64,000 nucleotides of DNA from assembly GCF_003815915.1 (NCBI RefSeq), contig NZ_CP033929.1, positions 3,038,001 to 3,102,000 on the forward strand, in the 5' to 3' direction. The translations under genes were made by a program, and so were the position numbers. The notes beneath the pieces were generated by a model, which had not been told where the DNA came from, ran no database searches, and worked only from the letters and a program-made list of their open reading frames with translations. Every line of letters starts with the position of its first letter. Position 1 is the stretch's first letter. Below, one piece after another: positions 17,940 to 26,889 of the stretch. The stretch is from Chryseobacterium indoltheticum. GTDB lineage: Bacteria; Bacteroidota; Bacteroidia; Flavobacteriales; Weeksellaceae.

Positions 17940-18239
17940 GTGCCATCTTTTGCTCCGAGAAATGAACCCAGAAAGAAAAAAGAAGAATTAGAATTGAAAA
18001 AACAAATTCTAAAAAATGCTATTTTGAGTAATTTGACTATTGAAATTATATCTAAAAAAACAGAAATTTATAAAACTGCAATAATTTCATACAACAAAGC
18101 TATTTTACATGTCATCAAAAACTTAGAATGGAAAAACAAAGCGCATAGTTTTGATAAAGAAAAAGCAACTCGAGAGATTGAAATTTGGCAGAATAAAAAC
18201 GTGGAAACTATAATTAGTGAAATCAAAAATCAATTATAG
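17940..18239 (+). CDS. small Lys-rich hypothetical protein within the trp operon
   Basis: 99 residues from GTG at 17940, the first possible start after an in-frame TAA nine bases upstream; there is no Met codon in the frame. It is not recognised. The sequence is highly charged (PRKKKEELELKKQ, KNVETIISEIKNQL) and mostly helix-forming, with two Trp residues (LEWKNKAHSFDKEK, EIEIWQNKN), no signal peptide and no membrane segment. It lies between trpF and an OsmC-like gene, both on the same strand with gaps of about 50 bases. The Lys-rich composition in AT-rich DNA leaves room for a chance frame, but its length and position support a real gene. Confidence 0.5.
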   Translation: MPSFAPRNEPRKKKEELELKKQILKNAILSNLTIEIISKKTEIYKTAIISYNKAILHVIKNLEWKNKAHSFDKEKATREIEIWQNKNVETIISEIKNQL

Positions 18240-18292
18240 AAAAGTATATAATGGTAGTTTAATAAAATCTTATGACACAAAAAATATAAAAC

Positions 18293-18766
18293 ATGAAAAA
18301 CCATCAATACAAATCAAAAATAAAATGGACGGGAAACACCGGTGAATCAACAAAAAACTATCGTTCGTATGAAAGAAGTTATACCATATCGGTGGATGGA
18401 AAAGCTGAAATAAAAGGTTCTTCAGATCCTGTATTTTTAGGAAATCCCGAGCTTTATAATCCTGAAGATTTGCTGTTGGCTTCCGTTTCTTCGTGTCATC
18501 TTTTGTGGTATTTACATTTTTGTTCGGTCAATGACATTCTTGTTTTAGAATATCTAGATTTTGCAGAAGGAACAATGATAGAAAGCGAAAACGGCAGTGG
18601 AAAGTTCACAGAAATTATCCTAAAACCCAAAATTTTGGTTGCCGAAAAAGAAATGATAGAAAAAGCAATCGAACTTCATCAGAAAGCAAATGAATATTGC
18701 TTTATTGCCAATTCATTGAATTTTGAAGTAAAACATCAACCTGAAATTAATTACAAAAATGATTAA
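18293..18766 (+). CDS. OsmC-family protein
   Basis: 157 residues of the OsmC/Ohr fold, whose members reduce organic or fatty-acid hydroperoxides with a pair of Cys residues. The N-terminal strand segment ([20 protein letters not shown]), [16 protein letters not shown] (first Cys, on the central helix) and [18 protein letters not shown] (second Cys) are the family landmarks. It has the YhfA-like/general OsmC arrangement and not the Ohr signature. The gene overlaps trpB by eight bases, so it is translated as part of the trp operon. Why a peroxidase-like protein is there is unclear. Confidence 0.85.
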   Translation: MKNHQYKSKIKWTGNTGESTKNYRSYERSYTISVDGKAEIKGSSDPVFLGNPELYNPEDLLLASVSSCHLLWYLHFCSVNDILVLEYLDFAEGTMIESENGSGKFTEIILKPKILVAEKEMIEKAIELHQKANEYCFIANSLNFEVKHQPEINYKND

Positions 18767-19946
18767 AACAAATTATAAAAATCCAGACGAACAAGGCTAT
18801 TACGGAGAATTCGGCGGTGCTTTCATCCCCGAAATGCTTTATCCGAATGTAGAAGAACTGCAAAAAAATTATCTTGAAATCATAGAATCTGAAGAATTTC
18901 AAAATGAATATCAGGATTTGTTGAAAAACTATGTAGGTCGTGCTACTCCATTATATTTGGCGAAAAATTTAAGCGAAAAATATAAAACTCAGATTTATTT
19001 AAAAAGAGAAGACCTCAACCATACCGGAGCACATAAGATCAACAATGCTTTGGGACAGGTTTTGTTGGCAAAACGTTTGGGAAAGCATAGGATCATTGCC
19101 GAAACAGGAGCCGGACAACACGGAGTTGCTACTGCTACAGCGTGTGCACTTCTTGGTTTGGAATGTATCGTTTACATGGGCGAGATCGACATTGCAAGAC
19201 AGGCTCCGAATGTTGCGAGAATGAAAATGCTTGGAGCAACCGTCGTTCCTGCAACTTCTGGTTCAAAAACCTTGAAAGATGCCGTGAATGAAGCGTTAAG
19301 AGACTGGATCAACAACTCGACAACCACTCATTACGTTATCGGAAGTGTGGTTGGTCCGCATCCGTTTCCCGATTTGGTGGCGAGATTTCAATCTGTGATT
19401 TCAAAAGAGATTAAAGAACAACTTTTTGAACACATTGGAAGAGAAAACCCTGATTATGTTATCGCCTGTGTTGGTGGCGGAAGTAATGCTGCAGGAACTT
19501 TCTATCATTTTGTAGAGGAAGAAAATGTAAAAATTATTGCTGCAGAAGCCGGAGGTTTTGGAGTGGATTCAGGGAAATCTGCTGCGACAACTTTTCTGGG
19601 AACTTTAGGCGTTTTACATGGAAGTAAAAGTCTGGTTATGCAAACCAAAGACGGGCAAGTTATTGAACCACATTCTATTTCTGCAGGTTTAGATTACCCC
19701 GGAATTGGGCCTTTTCATGCGCATTTATTTAAAGAAAACCGAGCAGAATTTTTCAGCATTAATGATGATGAAGCTTTGCAATCCGCTTTTGATTTAACCA
19801 AATTAGAAGGAATTATTCCTGCTTTGGAAAGCGCTCATGCTTTAGCCGTTTTAGATAAAAAGAAATTTAACGAAAATGATATTGTCGTTATTTGTCTTTC
19901 TGGTCGTGGTGATAAGGATATGGAAACTTACTTAAAGAACTTGTAA
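18759..19946 (+). CDS. trpB: tryptophan synthase beta chain
   Basis: Condenses indole with serine on pyridoxal phosphate to give tryptophan. The 395 residues include the PLP-binding Lys in [15 protein letters not shown], the catalytic Glu in [14 protein letters not shown], the phosphate-binding loop [15 protein letters not shown], and the C-terminal [15 protein letters not shown]. The start ([15 protein letters not shown] after a short N terminus) matches the TrpB1 class that partners TrpA. It overlaps the OsmC-like gene by eight bases. The 76-base gap before trpA carries an inverted repeat. Confidence 0.98.
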   Translation: MIKTNYKNPDEQGYYGEFGGAFIPEMLYPNVEELQKNYLEIIESEEFQNEYQDLLKNYVGRATPLYLAKNLSEKYKTQIYLKREDLNHTGAHKINNALGQVLLAKRLGKHRIIAETGAGQHGVATATACALLGLECIVYMGEIDIARQAPNVARMKMLGATVVPATSGSKTLKDAVNEALRDWINNSTTTHYVIGSVVGPHPFPDLVARFQSVISKEIKEQLFEHIGRENPDYVIACVGGGSNAAGTFYHFVEEENVKIIAAEAGGFGVDSGKSAATTFLGTLGVLHGSKSLVMQTKDGQVIEPHSISAGLDYPGIGPFHAHLFKENRAEFFSINDDEALQSAFDLTKLEGIIPALESAHALAVLDKKKFNENDIVVICLSGRGDKDMETYLKNL

Positions 19947-19955
19947 AATGTAAAA

Positions 19956-20012
19956 AGTATTAATGTAAAATGATTTTAAGTACATAAATACATTTTACAT
20001 GATACATTAATA
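19956..20012 (+). repeat. inverted repeat in the trpB-trpA gap
   Basis: GTATTAATGTAAAATG is mirrored after about 18 bases by CATTTTACATGATACATTAATAC, with three extra bases in the second arm. It would form a long AT-rich hairpin within the operon message; there is no T-run to make it a terminator. Confidence 0.55.
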
Positions 20013-20022
20013 CAACTCTATT

Positions 20023-20757
20023 ATGAAAAAACTAAACATCTACTTCACAGCAGGAATTCCACAACTGGAAGATACCGCTGAAATTATAAAACTTATTCAA
20101 GATTCCGGAGCTGATATGATGGAAATTGGGATGCCGTATTCTGACCCTGTTGCTGATGGTCCTGTCATTCAAAAAGCGCACGAACTGGCTTTAAATAATG
20201 GAATGACAATTTCAACTTTACTTTCTCAACTGAGATCTATTAAAGAGGAAATTAAAATTCCAATTATATTAATGGGATACATCAATCCGGTTTTAAGTTT
20301 CGGGTTTGAAAATTTTTGCAGAGAATGTTCTGAAAGTGGAGTTTCAGGTTTAATTATTCCTGATTTACCACCGATTGAATTTGAAAAAAATTATCAGCAA
20401 ATTTTAGAAAAATACAATTTAAATTTTACGTTTTTGGTAACTCCCGAAACTTCAGATGAAAGAATTTTATATTTGGATTCTTTAAGTTCAGGGTTTTTGT
20501 ATGCGGTAAGTTCTTCATCCACAACAGGAAATGAGAATGCTGTTCTAAAAAACGAAGAATACTTTTCCAGGCTTGCCTCTCTCCCACTCAAAAATCCTGT
20601 AATGATAGGTTTTGGAATTAAATCTAAAGAAGATTTTGAAAACGTTACCCAAAAAGCAGACGGCGGAATCATTGGTACTGCTTTCGTCAACATCCTTCTG
20701 CAAAATAGAGATTGGAAGACCAAAGCCATAGATTTCATCCATTCCATAAGAGCGTAA
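20023..20757 (+). CDS. trpA: tryptophan synthase alpha chain
   Basis: Cleaves indole-3-glycerol phosphate to indole, which is channelled to TrpB. The 244-residue TIM barrel has the catalytic Glu in MMEIGMPYSDPVADGPVIQ (Glu and Asp motif), ILMGYINPVLSFGFENF, LIIPDLPPIEFE, FLVTPETSDERI, the YAVSSSSTTG loop and the phosphate-binding end IGFGIKSKEDF / GGIIGTAFV. It is slightly shorter than the E. coli protein (268), as is common in Bacteroidota. It is the last trp gene; lipB follows 32 bases later with its own candidate promoter. Confidence 0.97.
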   Translation: MKKLNIYFTAGIPQLEDTAEIIKLIQDSGADMMEIGMPYSDPVADGPVIQKAHELALNNGMTISTLLSQLRSIKEEIKIPIILMGYINPVLSFGFENFCRECSESGVSGLIIPDLPPIEFEKNYQQILEKYNLNFTFLVTPETSDERILYLDSLSSGFLYAVSSSSTTGNENAVLKNEEYFSRLASLPLKNPVMIGFGIKSKEDFENVTQKADGGIIGTAFVNILLQNRDWKTKAIDFIHSIRA

Positions 20758-20764
20758 AAATCAC

Positions 20765-20772
20765 TAAATTTG
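20765..20772 (+). promoter_or_regulatory. candidate -7 box for lipB
   Basis: TAAATTTG matches TAnnTTTG exactly and lies 17 bases before the lipB ATG. No TTG stands at the right distance upstream, so lipB may also be read from the trp operon. Confidence 0.4.
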
Positions 20773-20789
20773 TTTCATCAAATTAAAGA

Positions 20790-21521
20790 ATGAATACACA
20801 TCAGAATAAAGTCGTAGAATTTGAAGATTTAGGCATCAAAGAATATCAACCCTCTTGGGATTATCAGGAAAAACTGATGAAAGATATTATTGATATTAAA
20901 GTTAAAAACAGGGATCTCCCTGCCGAACAACATCTTACCACGCCCAATCATTTTCTTTTGGTAGAGCATCCTCATGTTTATACACTCGGTAAAAGCGGTC
21001 ATGAAGAAAATATGCTTGCCGGGATCGATAAACTGAAAGAGATCGATGCCACTTTTGTAAAAGTTAATCGTGGCGGCGACATTACCTATCATGGTTACGG
21101 ACAAATCGTGGGTTATCCGGTTTTAGATCTTGAAAATTTCTTCACAGACATTCACAAATACATGAGAAATCTTGAAGAGGTCATCATCAGAACCATTGCC
21201 GAATACGGATTGAAAGGCGAGCGTTCTCCCGGAGAAACCGGAGTTTGGCTAGATGTCGGAAAACCTTACGCCAGAAAAATCTGTGCGATGGGGGTAAAAG
21301 CTTCACGTTGGGTTACTCTTCATGGTTTTGCCTTAAACATCAATACCGATATGCGTTATTTTGAATACATCATTCCTTGTGGTATCAAAGACAAGCAGGT
21401 AACTTCTCTGAAAAGAGAATTGGAAAGAGAGCTTACTCCCGAAGAAATGGAAGATATTAAAGCCAAGATCAGAAAGCATTTTGTGGATGTTTTTGAGGCA
21501 GAGTTGGTTGTGAAAGCTTAA
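20790..21521 (+). CDS. lipB: lipoyl(octanoyl) transferase
   Basis: Moves octanoate from acyl carrier protein to the lipoyl domains of dehydrogenase complexes and of glycine cleavage H protein. The 243 residues carry the family motifs FLLVEHPHVYTLGKSG, VNRGGDITYHGYGQIVGYPVLDL (substrate-binding RGG and HGPGQ-like HGYGQ), and the acyl-accepting Cys in IIPCGIKDKQVTSL, paired with Lys in ARKICAMGVKASRW. An N-terminal extension of about 20 residues precedes the core. It stands directly after trpA on the same strand. Confidence 0.96.
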   Translation: MNTHQNKVVEFEDLGIKEYQPSWDYQEKLMKDIIDIKVKNRDLPAEQHLTTPNHFLLVEHPHVYTLGKSGHEENMLAGIDKLKEIDATFVKVNRGGDITYHGYGQIVGYPVLDLENFFTDIHKYMRNLEEVIIRTIAEYGLKGERSPGETGVWLDVGKPYARKICAMGVKASRWVTLHGFALNINTDMRYFEYIIPCGIKDKQVTSLKRELERELTPEEMEDIKAKIRKHFVDVFEAELVVKA

Positions 21522-21640
21522 TTTTTTGCAATGTTTAAAGATTGTTCTGATCGAAAGTTTATTTTAGCAAAATATAGTTTGGATGGGCACATTGCTTAAG
21601 GAAATATATTCCCTGCAATGGTAAAAAAAACATATCAACA

Positions 21641-22348
21641 ATGAAAATACCGACGATACACGGATATATTGATAGACGAATTTTAATCAATTTCACTGCT
21701 GACCCAAAAGCTGTGGAAAAAATTATTCCGTTTCCGTTTAGACCAAAACTTTATAAAGGCAAAGCTATTGTGGGAATTTGCTTAATCCGACTGAAAAATA
21801 TTAAACCAAAAGGATTTCCTGATTTTATTGGAGTTAATTCAGAAAATGGAGCACATAGAATTGCAGTTGAGTGGGACGAAAACGGAGAAACTAAATCGGG
21901 AGTTTATATTCCTCGTAGAGACACTTCACTTAAACTAAATACCCTTGTAGGCGGAAGAATATTTCCAGGTAAACATTATTACGCAAAATTTAACGTACAA
22001 GAAGACAAGGGAAATTATCATATTGATTTTAAAAGTTCGGATGACACTGAGATTTTGATTGACGCAATTGAAACAAAGTCCTTTAACAATAGTTCAATTT
22101 TTGAAAACTTAAATAATGCTTCTGATTTTTTTGAAAGCGGAGATTTAGGTTACTCCCCCAACAAAGGGAAGTTTGACGGACTTAGATTGAAAGCCTATAA
22201 ATGGGAAGTTCAACCACTTGATGTTCAAAATGTAAAATCAACTTTTTTTGAAAATGAAGAATTTTTCCCAAAAGGCTCGGTAACTTTTGACAATGCTTTA
22301 TTAATGACCAATATTGAACACGAATGGAAAAGCGAAACGGACAAATAA
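21641..22348 (+). CDS. DUF2071-family protein (YqjF-like)
   Basis: 235 residues resembling the DUF2071 family, whose fold is related to acetoacetate decarboxylase; biological function is not established. Recognisable parts are FRPKLYKGKAIVGICLIRLKNIKP, the charged strand HRIAVEW, SGVYIPRRDTSLKLNTLVGGRIFPGKHYYA, and the C-terminal KAYKWEVQPLDV. No signal peptide or membrane helix. It has a 119-base upstream gap after lipB and an independent downstream neighbour. The base composition is more AT-rich than lipB. Confidence 0.75.
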   Translation: MKIPTIHGYIDRRILINFTADPKAVEKIIPFPFRPKLYKGKAIVGICLIRLKNIKPKGFPDFIGVNSENGAHRIAVEWDENGETKSGVYIPRRDTSLKLNTLVGGRIFPGKHYYAKFNVQEDKGNYHIDFKSSDDTEILIDAIETKSFNNSSIFENLNNASDFFESGDLGYSPNKGKFDGLRLKAYKWEVQPLDVQNVKSTFFENEEFFPKGSVTFDNALLMTNIEHEWKSETDK

Positions 22349-22466
22349 CCACAGCAGATAACATAAGTTTAGTAATAGTAGACTGATGAAAATATTCAAC
22401 TCAAAAAAACATAAAAACAGAAACGTTACCTGCAATTTTAAGCAATACTATCCATAATTGACATTT

Positions 22467-23183
22467 ATGAAAATTATATCAACTGTTTTTTTACTTGTTA
22501 CAACTATTTATTCCGCTCAAAGTATAAAATTTGAGAATCCAGAATTTGAAAAATTAGTTTTAGCAAAATATCCTGAAATTGATGCAAACAAAAACAATCG
22601 GATTGAACAAAATGAAGCTGAAAGTTTGGGAAAACTAAGTTTAATGGAAACAAACTTAACAAATGCAAATGACGTAAAGTATTTCAAAAACTTGACCTAT
22701 TTATCACTTACAATCAACAATATTGAAGAATTCATAATTAAGGATTTTTTTAAATTAGAGAAATTATACATCGCAAGAAATAAGTTGAAAAAACTTGAAA
22801 TTTCTAATCTACCATTGCTAAATGAATTTGCTTGTGGATTAAATCAATTAACAGCAGTCAAAATTAAAAACTGTCCTAATATTGTATCTTTAAATATGAT
22901 GAATAATCAAATAAAAAAGATTGACTTAATTCAATTTAAAAAATTAAAATATTTGACTATTGATAATAATAAATTAGAAAGTCTTGATTTATCGAATAAT
23001 CTCGACTTGATACAAATTACTATAGACAATAATGATATAAAGACAATTGATATAATAAAAAATCAGAATCTTAAAATGAATATACTATACATTGATGATG
23101 ATGTCAAGATTATAGGGACACCTGAACAATTATCTAGATATAAGCCTGCAGCAAAAGTTGGACCTCCACCTCCAAGTAAATAA
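22467..23183 (+). CDS. secreted leucine-rich-repeat protein with an EF-hand-like loop
   Basis: 238 residues from ATG 22467 (MKIISTVFLLVTTIYSAQS, a signal peptide); a TTG three codons upstream is in frame but less likely. After the signal comes an EF-hand-like loop, DANKNNRIEQNEAE, with Asp/Asn/Asn/Glu at calcium-coordinating positions. Then follow about six degenerate leucine-rich repeats (for example LTYLSLTINNIEEF, LKYLTIDNNKLESLDLSNN). The tail is GPPPPSK. Proteins of this design in Bacteroidota are extracellular and probably mediate binding. There is no T9SS sorting tail. Confidence 0.8.
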   Translation: MKIISTVFLLVTTIYSAQSIKFENPEFEKLVLAKYPEIDANKNNRIEQNEAESLGKLSLMETNLTNANDVKYFKNLTYLSLTINNIEEFIIKDFFKLEKLYIARNKLKKLEISNLPLLNEFACGLNQLTAVKIKNCPNIVSLNMMNNQIKKIDLIQFKKLKYLTIDNNKLESLDLSNNLDLIQITIDNNDIKTIDIIKNQNLKMNILYIDDDVKIIGTPEQLSRYKPAAKVGPPPPSK

Positions 23184-23255
23184 TAACTGCAAACATTGTA
23201 TTGATCAGAGAGCAGGAAAAACCATTTTTTTAATTTAAATATTCACAAACAAAAA

Positions 23256-23282
23256 ATCCTTTCAAAAAATTGAAAGGATTTC
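23256..23282. terminator. bidirectional terminator
   Basis: An A-rich tract is followed by ATCCTTTCAA, a short A loop, TTGAAAGGAT, then TTCCTTTT. It lies between the plus-strand LRR gene and the 3' end of the minus-strand pectate-lyase-like gene and can serve both. Confidence 0.8.
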
Positions 23283-23325
23283 CTTTTGATACAATATGAA
23301 TTAAACTAAGTGTGCTCTTATTTTC

Positions 23326-26300
23326 TTACTGAACAATAATTTTAAAATTGCTGTTCAATTCATCTCCTGAAACATTCAATATATAATTTCCTGAAACTTT
23401 TTTACCGGCAATATTTAAATTAAATACTCCGTTTCCGTTAGCATTTAATTTCTCTTTAAAGATTATTTTTCCTGTCATATCTAAAATTGTGGCAGTTAAA
23501 CTTGATTTTTTATATTCAGGAAGCTTAATGAAAATCTGATCTTTTACAGGATTCGGATAAACCGTTCCCACATTTTTGCTAATACTGAATTCTGCATTGC
23601 TCAACACCGCCTGATTGTACAAAGCAGATATTTCCGTTGGAGATAATGCATAATTATACATTTTAAGTTCATCAAAAGCACCTTTGTAAGGAGCTGGAGA
23701 ATTGGTCGTTGATAAAAACTCAAGTTCACCAATATTTCCGATGATCAGATCACTTGCTTCACCAATTCCTGTAACCGCGGTTTCGTCTCCTTCAGAACTT
23801 AAAACACCATTCGTATAAATTCTCATTTTATGCGCTGTAATATCCCTCTGAATTACAACATGTACCCAGTTGTTGGTAAAATAATTGGCGATTGGTGAGG
23901 TGATTTCCTTTTTCGTAACATCATCATCGATGGCATATCGCAGCTGGCCGCCTTTTATTTCTACGTTAAAACGCTTTCCTGTAGCTCCTGTTGCCGTATT
24001 TTTAGTAAACGAACCTTTACACAGAACATACAGACTGGTTGCCGAAGACGATGGGATCATACTTGTCGGAGCTTTCATCCAGTACGAAACCGTAAAAGAA
24101 TTAGTATTAAATAAAATCTGATCCTGATGCGGAATACTCGCTATGTACGGAGTATTGGGTGAAGTTGCCAGATCCAGGGCATAATTCTCTTTTCCTGTAA
24201 CTCTCACACTAGCATTATCATAGGCTACATTTAATGTTCCGTGATTGGCATAAGACGTTAAATCTGCAATCTGCTCACCAGATAAGGGAGCTTCTGAGAA
24301 TGGCCAGTTCCCGACAAGACTAGGCGTCAATGCACGGAAACTCCAAACATCTCCTGTTACAGAACCTAAAGCATTAGACGAATCAATTTTCCAGTAATAA
24401 TTAGTTGCCGTATTTAAATTACTCAACTGATACGATGGTGCTGCAGCATAAGGAACCGTAGCCACATTGCTTAAATTTTGAGGATCGGTTCCAAAATAAA
24501 CGGTGTAGGTAGTAGTGTTGGAACTTCCAGTCCATTTTAAAAGTAAATTTCCATTGGTCAGCTGTAAGTCATTAAATCCATTGGCAGGATTTGGATTAGC
24601 TGCTTTTGTAGGCGCTGACGGAACAGGCGGTGTAGTGACTGAAGCATTTGAAGTATACACAGAAGATTCTGTGGCATTCACCGCTTTCACTCTGTAATAA
24701 TATTGAGTGTTGGGCGTTAAACCCGTTTCATTATAAGTCGTTGTATTAGCCGGCAATGTTGCAATGACTGTAAACGCTGTGCCATTGGGAGAACGTTCCA
24801 ATACATAATTGGTTTCATTGGTTGCATTATCATTCCAGTTAACCGTTAATGAGCTTGAAGCCGGAGTTCCGGCTGTCACTGGATTTGTGAAATTTAAATT
24901 AGATGGCGGAATAATAAAATCCGGAGCTGCTGTATTATGCAGACCATTAATATATACCTCAATATTCAGATATGGAGCATGCGTTGTACTTACTGCCAAA
25001 GCATCAAAAACATTTGGATTCAGTCCGTTTGCAGTTTCCCAAGCATCGGGCATTCCGTCATTATCGGTATCTAAAGGAGCCGGAGCGCCATAAATGTGCC
25101 CTGCTCCACCATTGGTAAACCCGAATTGAGTTGTTAAATCGCTTTGTACATAAACATAAGTTGCAGTTGTGCCTTTTGACATCAGATCTGAAATCATCAA
25201 CTGATCCACCTGATCACGCCTTGGATAGGAAGCGCCTACTTTTGAAACAATATTATCAAAAGCTCCTTGTGCAGTCAAGGTCGGATTTTTCATTGGATAA
25301 TCATATGAAGTCGTCTGGATCGCATTGATGTCTCCGACAGGGTATCCCGTTAAATTCTCAGGAACTAAAGTTCCGTCCAGAACTCCGTTTTTATTATTGT
25401 CGAAATAATTTCCGGAACCATATAAATTAAAGTTTGCATTTCCTACGCTGAAAGGGGTAGAAACCGTACCGCTCGTATTGGGACCTCCGATAAAATAATT
25501 GTTGATGATATTGGCATACGAAGCACCTGCAGAATCTCCGCCCATAATATACGCTTCCCCAGATTGGGTGTGGCCATAGGTATTTCCATAATTCCCCCAA
25601 TTGTACACCACATTGTTTACAAACTCGTTGATGCCTTTTATTTTATTATTACGGGTTTTATTACAGATATATAAATTTCCTATCAGACTGATTTTTCCAC
25701 CTGCTGGAGGTTGCATTAATCCTCCTGCGGAATGATTGTGTCGGTGCATTCCCTGTCCGATAATCGAGTTCTGAATCGTAATGTTATCAGGACTTGTTCC
25801 GTTATTATCCCAGTTGACAGAAAATACCTCATCTGTACCCCATGTAAAAGTCATGTGATCTAAAATGATATTCGCTCCGTTGGCAATTCCCGACGCATCC
25901 TGATTTTGAGAAGTTCCTCCATAACGGATACGCAGATATCTCGCAATCGTATTGTTGGCTCCGGTAAATGAAACTCTCGGACCGAGAAATAAAATCCCTT
26001 CTCCAGGAGCAGTCTGTCCTGCAATTGTAGTATTGGCTGCGACAGCAACTACAGATTGTAAATTAACAATACCTCCTACTTTAAAAATAACAAAACGCCC
26101 CGGTTGACTTACCGCATCACGAAAAGAACCGGCACCGCTGTCATTTAAATTAGTCACCAAATAGATTTGAGGATTGGCTGCACCTCTTGCTCCTGTAGTA
26201 AATCGACCAAAACCGGTAGCTTCCGGAAACGCCAATGTCTGAGCATCTAAGCCAGCAGCGGATAAGGTCAATCCACATAACAACAATGATTTTAAAGCCT

Positions 26301-26328
26301 GCTTAATCAGTAAAGATTTATTTTTCAT
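23326..26328 (-). CDS. large secreted pectate-lyase-like protein with FN3, LamG-like and T9SS sorting domains
   Basis: 1000 residues from the ATG at 26328, chosen because it opens a signal peptide (MKNKSLLIKQALKSLLLCGL to AAGLDAQ); the longer frame begins 20 codons earlier. Domains in order: a right-handed beta-helix of the pectate lyase type (about 30-330; FPEATGFGRFTTGARG, ANTTIAGQTAPGEGI, NIILDHMTFTWGTDEVFS); a calcium-loop segment DTDNDGMPDAWETANGLNP (about 420); one FN3 domain and a second FN3-like unit; a LamG/concanavalin-type domain (about 690-890); and a C-terminal T9SS type A sorting domain (VYPNPVKDQIFIKL, ending NSNFKIIVQ). It is expected at or beyond the outer membrane. The polysaccharide substrate cannot be assigned safely. 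Confidence 0.88.
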   Translation of the reverse strand: MKNKSLLIKQALKSLLLCGLTLSAAGLDAQTLAFPEATGFGRFTTGARGAANPQIYLVTNLNDSGAGSFRDAVSQPGRFVIFKVGGIVNLQSVVAVAANTTIAGQTAPGEGILFLGPRVSFTGANNTIARYLRIRYGGTSQNQDASGIANGANIILDHMTFTWGTDEVFSVNWDNNGTSPDNITIQNSIIGQGMHRHNHSAGGLMQPPAGGKISLIGNLYICNKTRNNKIKGINEFVNNVVYNWGNYGNTYGHTQSGEAYIMGGDSAGASYANIINNYFIGGPNTSGTVSTPFSVGNANFNLYGSGNYFDNNKNGVLDGTLVPENLTGYPVGDINAIQTTSYDYPMKNPTLTAQGAFDNIVSKVGASYPRRDQVDQLMISDLMSKGTTATYVYVQSDLTTQFGFTNGGAGHIYGAPAPLDTDNDGMPDAWETANGLNPNVFDALAVSTTHAPYLNIEVYINGLHNTAAPDFIIPPSNLNFTNPVTAGTPASSSLTVNWNDNATNETNYVLERSPNGTAFTVIATLPANTTTYNETGLTPNTQYYYRVKAVNATESSVYTSNASVTTPPVPSAPTKAANPNPANGFNDLQLTNGNLLLKWTGSSNTTTYTVYFGTDPQNLSNVATVPYAAAPSYQLSNLNTATNYYWKIDSSNALGSVTGDVWSFRALTPSLVGNWPFSEAPLSGEQIADLTSYANHGTLNVAYDNASVRVTGKENYALDLATSPNTPYIASIPHQDQILFNTNSFTVSYWMKAPTSMIPSSSATSLYVLCKGSFTKNTATGATGKRFNVEIKGGQLRYAIDDDVTKKEITSPIANYFTNNWVHVVIQRDITAHKMRIYTNGVLSSEGDETAVTGIGEASDLIIGNIGELEFLSTTNSPAPYKGAFDELKMYNYALSPTEISALYNQAVLSNAEFSISKNVGTVYPNPVKDQIFIKLPEYKKSSLTATILDMTGKIIFKEKLNANGNGVFNLNIAGKKVSGNYILNVSGDELNSNFKIIVQ

Positions 26329-26360
26329 AAATATTAATTTTGTGTTAACCAAGCTAAACA

Positions 26361-26388
26361 CAAACGTAAATATGAGCATCCTGCACAA
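26361..26388 (-). promoter_or_regulatory. promoter of the pectate-lyase-like gene
   Basis: On the minus strand TTG (26388-26386) is followed 17 bases later by TACGTTTG (26368-26361), a full match to the Bacteroidota promoter pattern, 33 bases before the chosen ATG. Confidence 0.6.
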
Positions 26389-26650
26389 TCCTGCTGGTTA
26401 CTATAAATCAATAAAGTAGCTCAAAATTTCATTAAAATAATTTGATTAATATATATTGAAATTGAAGAGTGATCAGTTTTTAGTACAACAAAGACACAGT
26501 CGGAAAATTTGACTCAGAAAAAGGAATAACTCTTTGAGAAGAAAAGCACTATGAACTTTAAATAACTATGTGAAGAATAATAAATAATAGTTGAAAATTA
26601 GCGAACTATATAAATTATTCTTATCTTTTTAAACATAAAACACAACACAT
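26389..26650. other. AT-rich spacer, nothing recognised
   Basis: Between the promoter of the minus-strand secreted protein and a small plus-strand lipoprotein gene. I find no reading frame, strong hairpin or promoter match here. Confidence 0.5.
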
Positions 26651-26821
26651 ATGACTAAAAAATTACTACTTAGCTATTTTTTAATGATAGCATTTTTCCT
26701 CGTTTCGTGTGGAAAAGAATACACTACAACAAGTGAAATTTCAATCAAAACAGTATCAATTATTACTTTTATTTTTGGAGGAATTATAATGTTAATTGTC
26801 TTTACCTCCAAAAAAAGGTAA
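26651..26821 (+). CDS. 56-residue lipoprotein with a C-terminal membrane helix
   Basis: ATG at 26651 to TAA at 26819-26821. The start MTKKLLLSYFLMIAFFLVSC is a lipoprotein signal with Cys20 followed by Gly, then KEYTTTSEI, then a hydrophobic helix (VSIITFIFGGIIMLIVF) and a basic end KKR. It is probably exported or held in the membrane. A terminator hairpin 20 bases after the stop supports a real transcript. Function is unknown. Confidence 0.65.
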   Translation: MTKKLLLSYFLMIAFFLVSCGKEYTTTSEISIKTVSIITFIFGGIIMLIVFTSKKR

Positions 26822-26840
26822 TTTAAAATTTGAATAAAAA

Positions 26841-26867
26841 AATCCCTTTCAAAAACTGAAAGGGATT
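26841..26867. terminator. bidirectional terminator between the small lipoprotein gene and gcvP
   Basis: AATCCCTTTCA (26841-26851) and TGAAAGGGATT (26857-26867) form an 11-bp stem with a five-base loop, flanked by an A-run and AT-rich DNA. It serves the plus-strand gene and gcvP (stop at 26890). Confidence 0.85.
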
Positions 26868-26889
26868 AATTATATAAAAAAACTTTTAA

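Noticed and set aside
24515..25328. Several plus-strand frames of 60-94 residues across the pectate-lyase-like gene
   Set aside because: They are antisense to a long coherent secreted protein and show no domain character.
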